From the NCBI GenBank assembly GCA_032768795.1, contig CP136491.1:1612001-1676000 (forward strand): 64,000 bases of DNA, given 5' to 3'. The first letter of the stretch is position 1. Each line of letters opens with the position of its first letter. The translations under genes were made by a program, and so were the position numbers. The notes under the pieces are model-generated. The model ran no database searches and was not told the origin of the DNA. It saw only the letters and a list, made by a program, of their open reading frames with translations. The DNA comes from Tremella fuciformis. Lineage: Eukaryota; Basidiomycota; Tremellomycetes; Tremellales; Tremellaceae. Of the stretch, positions 62,971-64,000 are shown one piece after another.

Positions 62971-64000
62971 TCACCCATCACTTTCGTGAGTAGAGTCGAC
63001 AAGAAGAAAGTAAAATACATGCCGATTGTACGAATTAGAGTGAGCACATCCACAACGGCGGTCAAGGGAGGATCCAGTGCTGAACAACCAACAAGAGGGA
63101 GGGGACGTTTGTGAACGAGTCTCAAATGGCTGATTGGACGCAAGCGGATTGGTTTTAGAGCGTTTCGCCCCCAGTTCAGCTTCGGTCCCCTCTCTCAACA
63201 TCAATATCTCGCATCTATCCGAGCTGTTAGGGTTCTTCTTGAACTGCTTCAACGCAAAAGCTTCTGTCAACATAGCCAGCTGCGAAACAGGCATCAGCGG
63301 TGTCTCGTTACCACTCATCCCCACTTGCAAGTCTTCTTGAAAGCTAACATAGATGCTGCTAGCAATGAGGCGCAGCCGACCTTGTGCCCCGTCACGCCTT
63401 TTGCTGCGGATGCCCATCAGAACCGACTTCTCCCAGAGATAATCCAAGCACTCCGTCTCATACGGTTTCCTGAGCCAGGCACCCCAGGTAGAGCCCCGAT
63501 GGATGCAGGAATCGCCTTTGTAGACTCTGTGCCTGTCGTCTATTGTCACTACCCAGCCAGTGATTGCGTTTGAGATCCCCCACAAGGTAATCGTCCCACT
63601 TTTTCTGTTTGTAGGACGGTCTATATCAGTGATCATTATCAGATCCAATGCTCTCAGTCTAGCGGCCATTCCTGAGCCTAGTCTGTGAGTCCATCGCTCT
63701 TCGTCGACCTCACGCGTTGTGAAACCTACTTCAGAGGCCGCCGCCAACAATAGAAGTGTGGTCCAGTAGGCGTGAGAGTATTGGGAGCTGGGAGCTTCAT
63801 CTCTGTGCAGGACAATCAGTTCAAGTGTATCGAAGTGATCGCTGACGTTGAGATCTGCGGGGAAATGAACTGAGTGATTTGCCCACTCAGCCGTTGCGGG
63901 AAGGCATGTCGCCTCTCGGTCAACAGTCGGATATGCGTCAGACTCACTGCCGCTGGCTTCGTTGCCCGTGGAGTAGATCGAGCTGCCCTGGTCGTCTGTG
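62971..64000 (-). CDS. Array B member B4, 5' end beyond the window
   Basis: The frame is open from the right edge (TDDQGSSIYSTGNEASGS) down to a stop at 62971, with no ATG needed inside the window. The pattern of the core is kept: LRALDLIMITDID, WGISNAITGWVVTIDD, LDYLWEKSVLMGIRSKRR, RLRLIASSIYVSFQED and VSQLAMLTEAFALKQF. Before the core, HFDTLELIVLHRDEAPS and a Leu-rich SHAYWTTLLLLAAASEVGF are unlike the other members. The last 50 residues after ELGAKRSK look unconserved, so a 3' intron is possible. Function unknown. Confidence 0.7.
   Translation of the reverse strand, partial: TDDQGSSIYSTGNEASGSESDAYPTVDREATCLPATAEWANHSVHFPADLNVSDHFDTLELIVLHRDEAPSSQYSHAYWTTLLLLAAASEVGFTTREVDEERWTHRLGSGMAARLRALDLIMITDIDRPTNRKSGTITLWGISNAITGWVVTIDDRHRVYKGDSCIHRGSTWGAWLRKPYETECLDYLWEKSVLMGIRSKRRDGAQGRLRLIASSIYVSFQEDLQVGMSGNETPLMPVSQLAMLTEAFALKQFKKNPNSSDRCEILMLREGTEAELGAKRSKTNPLASNQPFETRSQTSPPSCWLFSTGSSLDRRCGCAHSNSYNRHVFYFLLVDSTHESDG

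Overview
The window looks like a nuclear chromosome segment of a basidiomycete fungus, most likely of the Tremellomycetes type. The reasons are dense, short introns (about 40-60 nt) with GTGAGT or GTACGT-like donors and CTGAC/CTAAC branch sites a few bases before the acceptor, tightly packed genes on both strands, and a eukaryotic fungal gene set (TOK1 potassium channel, eL43, GTP cyclohydrolase I, M1 aminopeptidase, PI-PLC, THO2, TOM40, SPT6, actin-capping alpha subunit). The genus cannot be named from the sequence alone.

Layout. 1-5.5 kb holds the 5' end of a PHO13-type HAD phosphatase (minus, off the left edge), a small lysine-rich hypothetical protein (plus) and a large multi-exon coiled-coil protein (minus). 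6.2-19.3 kb is a head-to-tail array of seven plus-strand genes, called A1-A7 here, starting 1.8-2.3 kb apart. All share a C-terminal core of about 120-150 residues that I do not recognise; five carry an N-terminal cysteine motif and one (A3) is a pseudogene. 19.5-22.5 kb is a Zn2Cys6 transcription factor (minus). 22.7-55.6 kb is a conserved block: TOK1 (+), RPL43 (-), FOL2 (+), an empty stretch with a 348-bp tandem duplication, an APE2-like aminopeptidase (+), a hypothetical protein with a collagen-like tract (-), PLC1 (+), a small membrane protein (-), THO2 (-), TOM40 (-), SPT6 (+), a small zinc-finger protein (-) and CAP1 (+). 55.8-64 kb is a second array, all on the minus strand and running off the right edge (B1, B2, C, B3, B4). 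Its proteins share another unrecognised core of about 150 residues.

The two arrays face the conserved block from either side. Their cores have different sequence but the same order of features: a hydrophobic/Trp-Glu strand, an N-K/R-x-T/S-G turn, and a C-terminal helical pair. A1 is intermediate between them, so they may be branches of one fast-evolving superfamily. This pair of arrays is the main candidate for an undescribed system. No function can be assigned from sequence: there are no signal peptides, membrane segments or known catalytic motifs.

The housekeeping genes form no pathway together. THO2 and SPT6 both act in transcription elongation and mRNA export but lie on opposite strands with TOM40 between them. 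Several gene pairs are divergent over short shared promoters: PHO13/hypothetical, transcription factor/TOK1, RPL43/FOL2, TOM40/SPT6 and zinc finger/CAP1.
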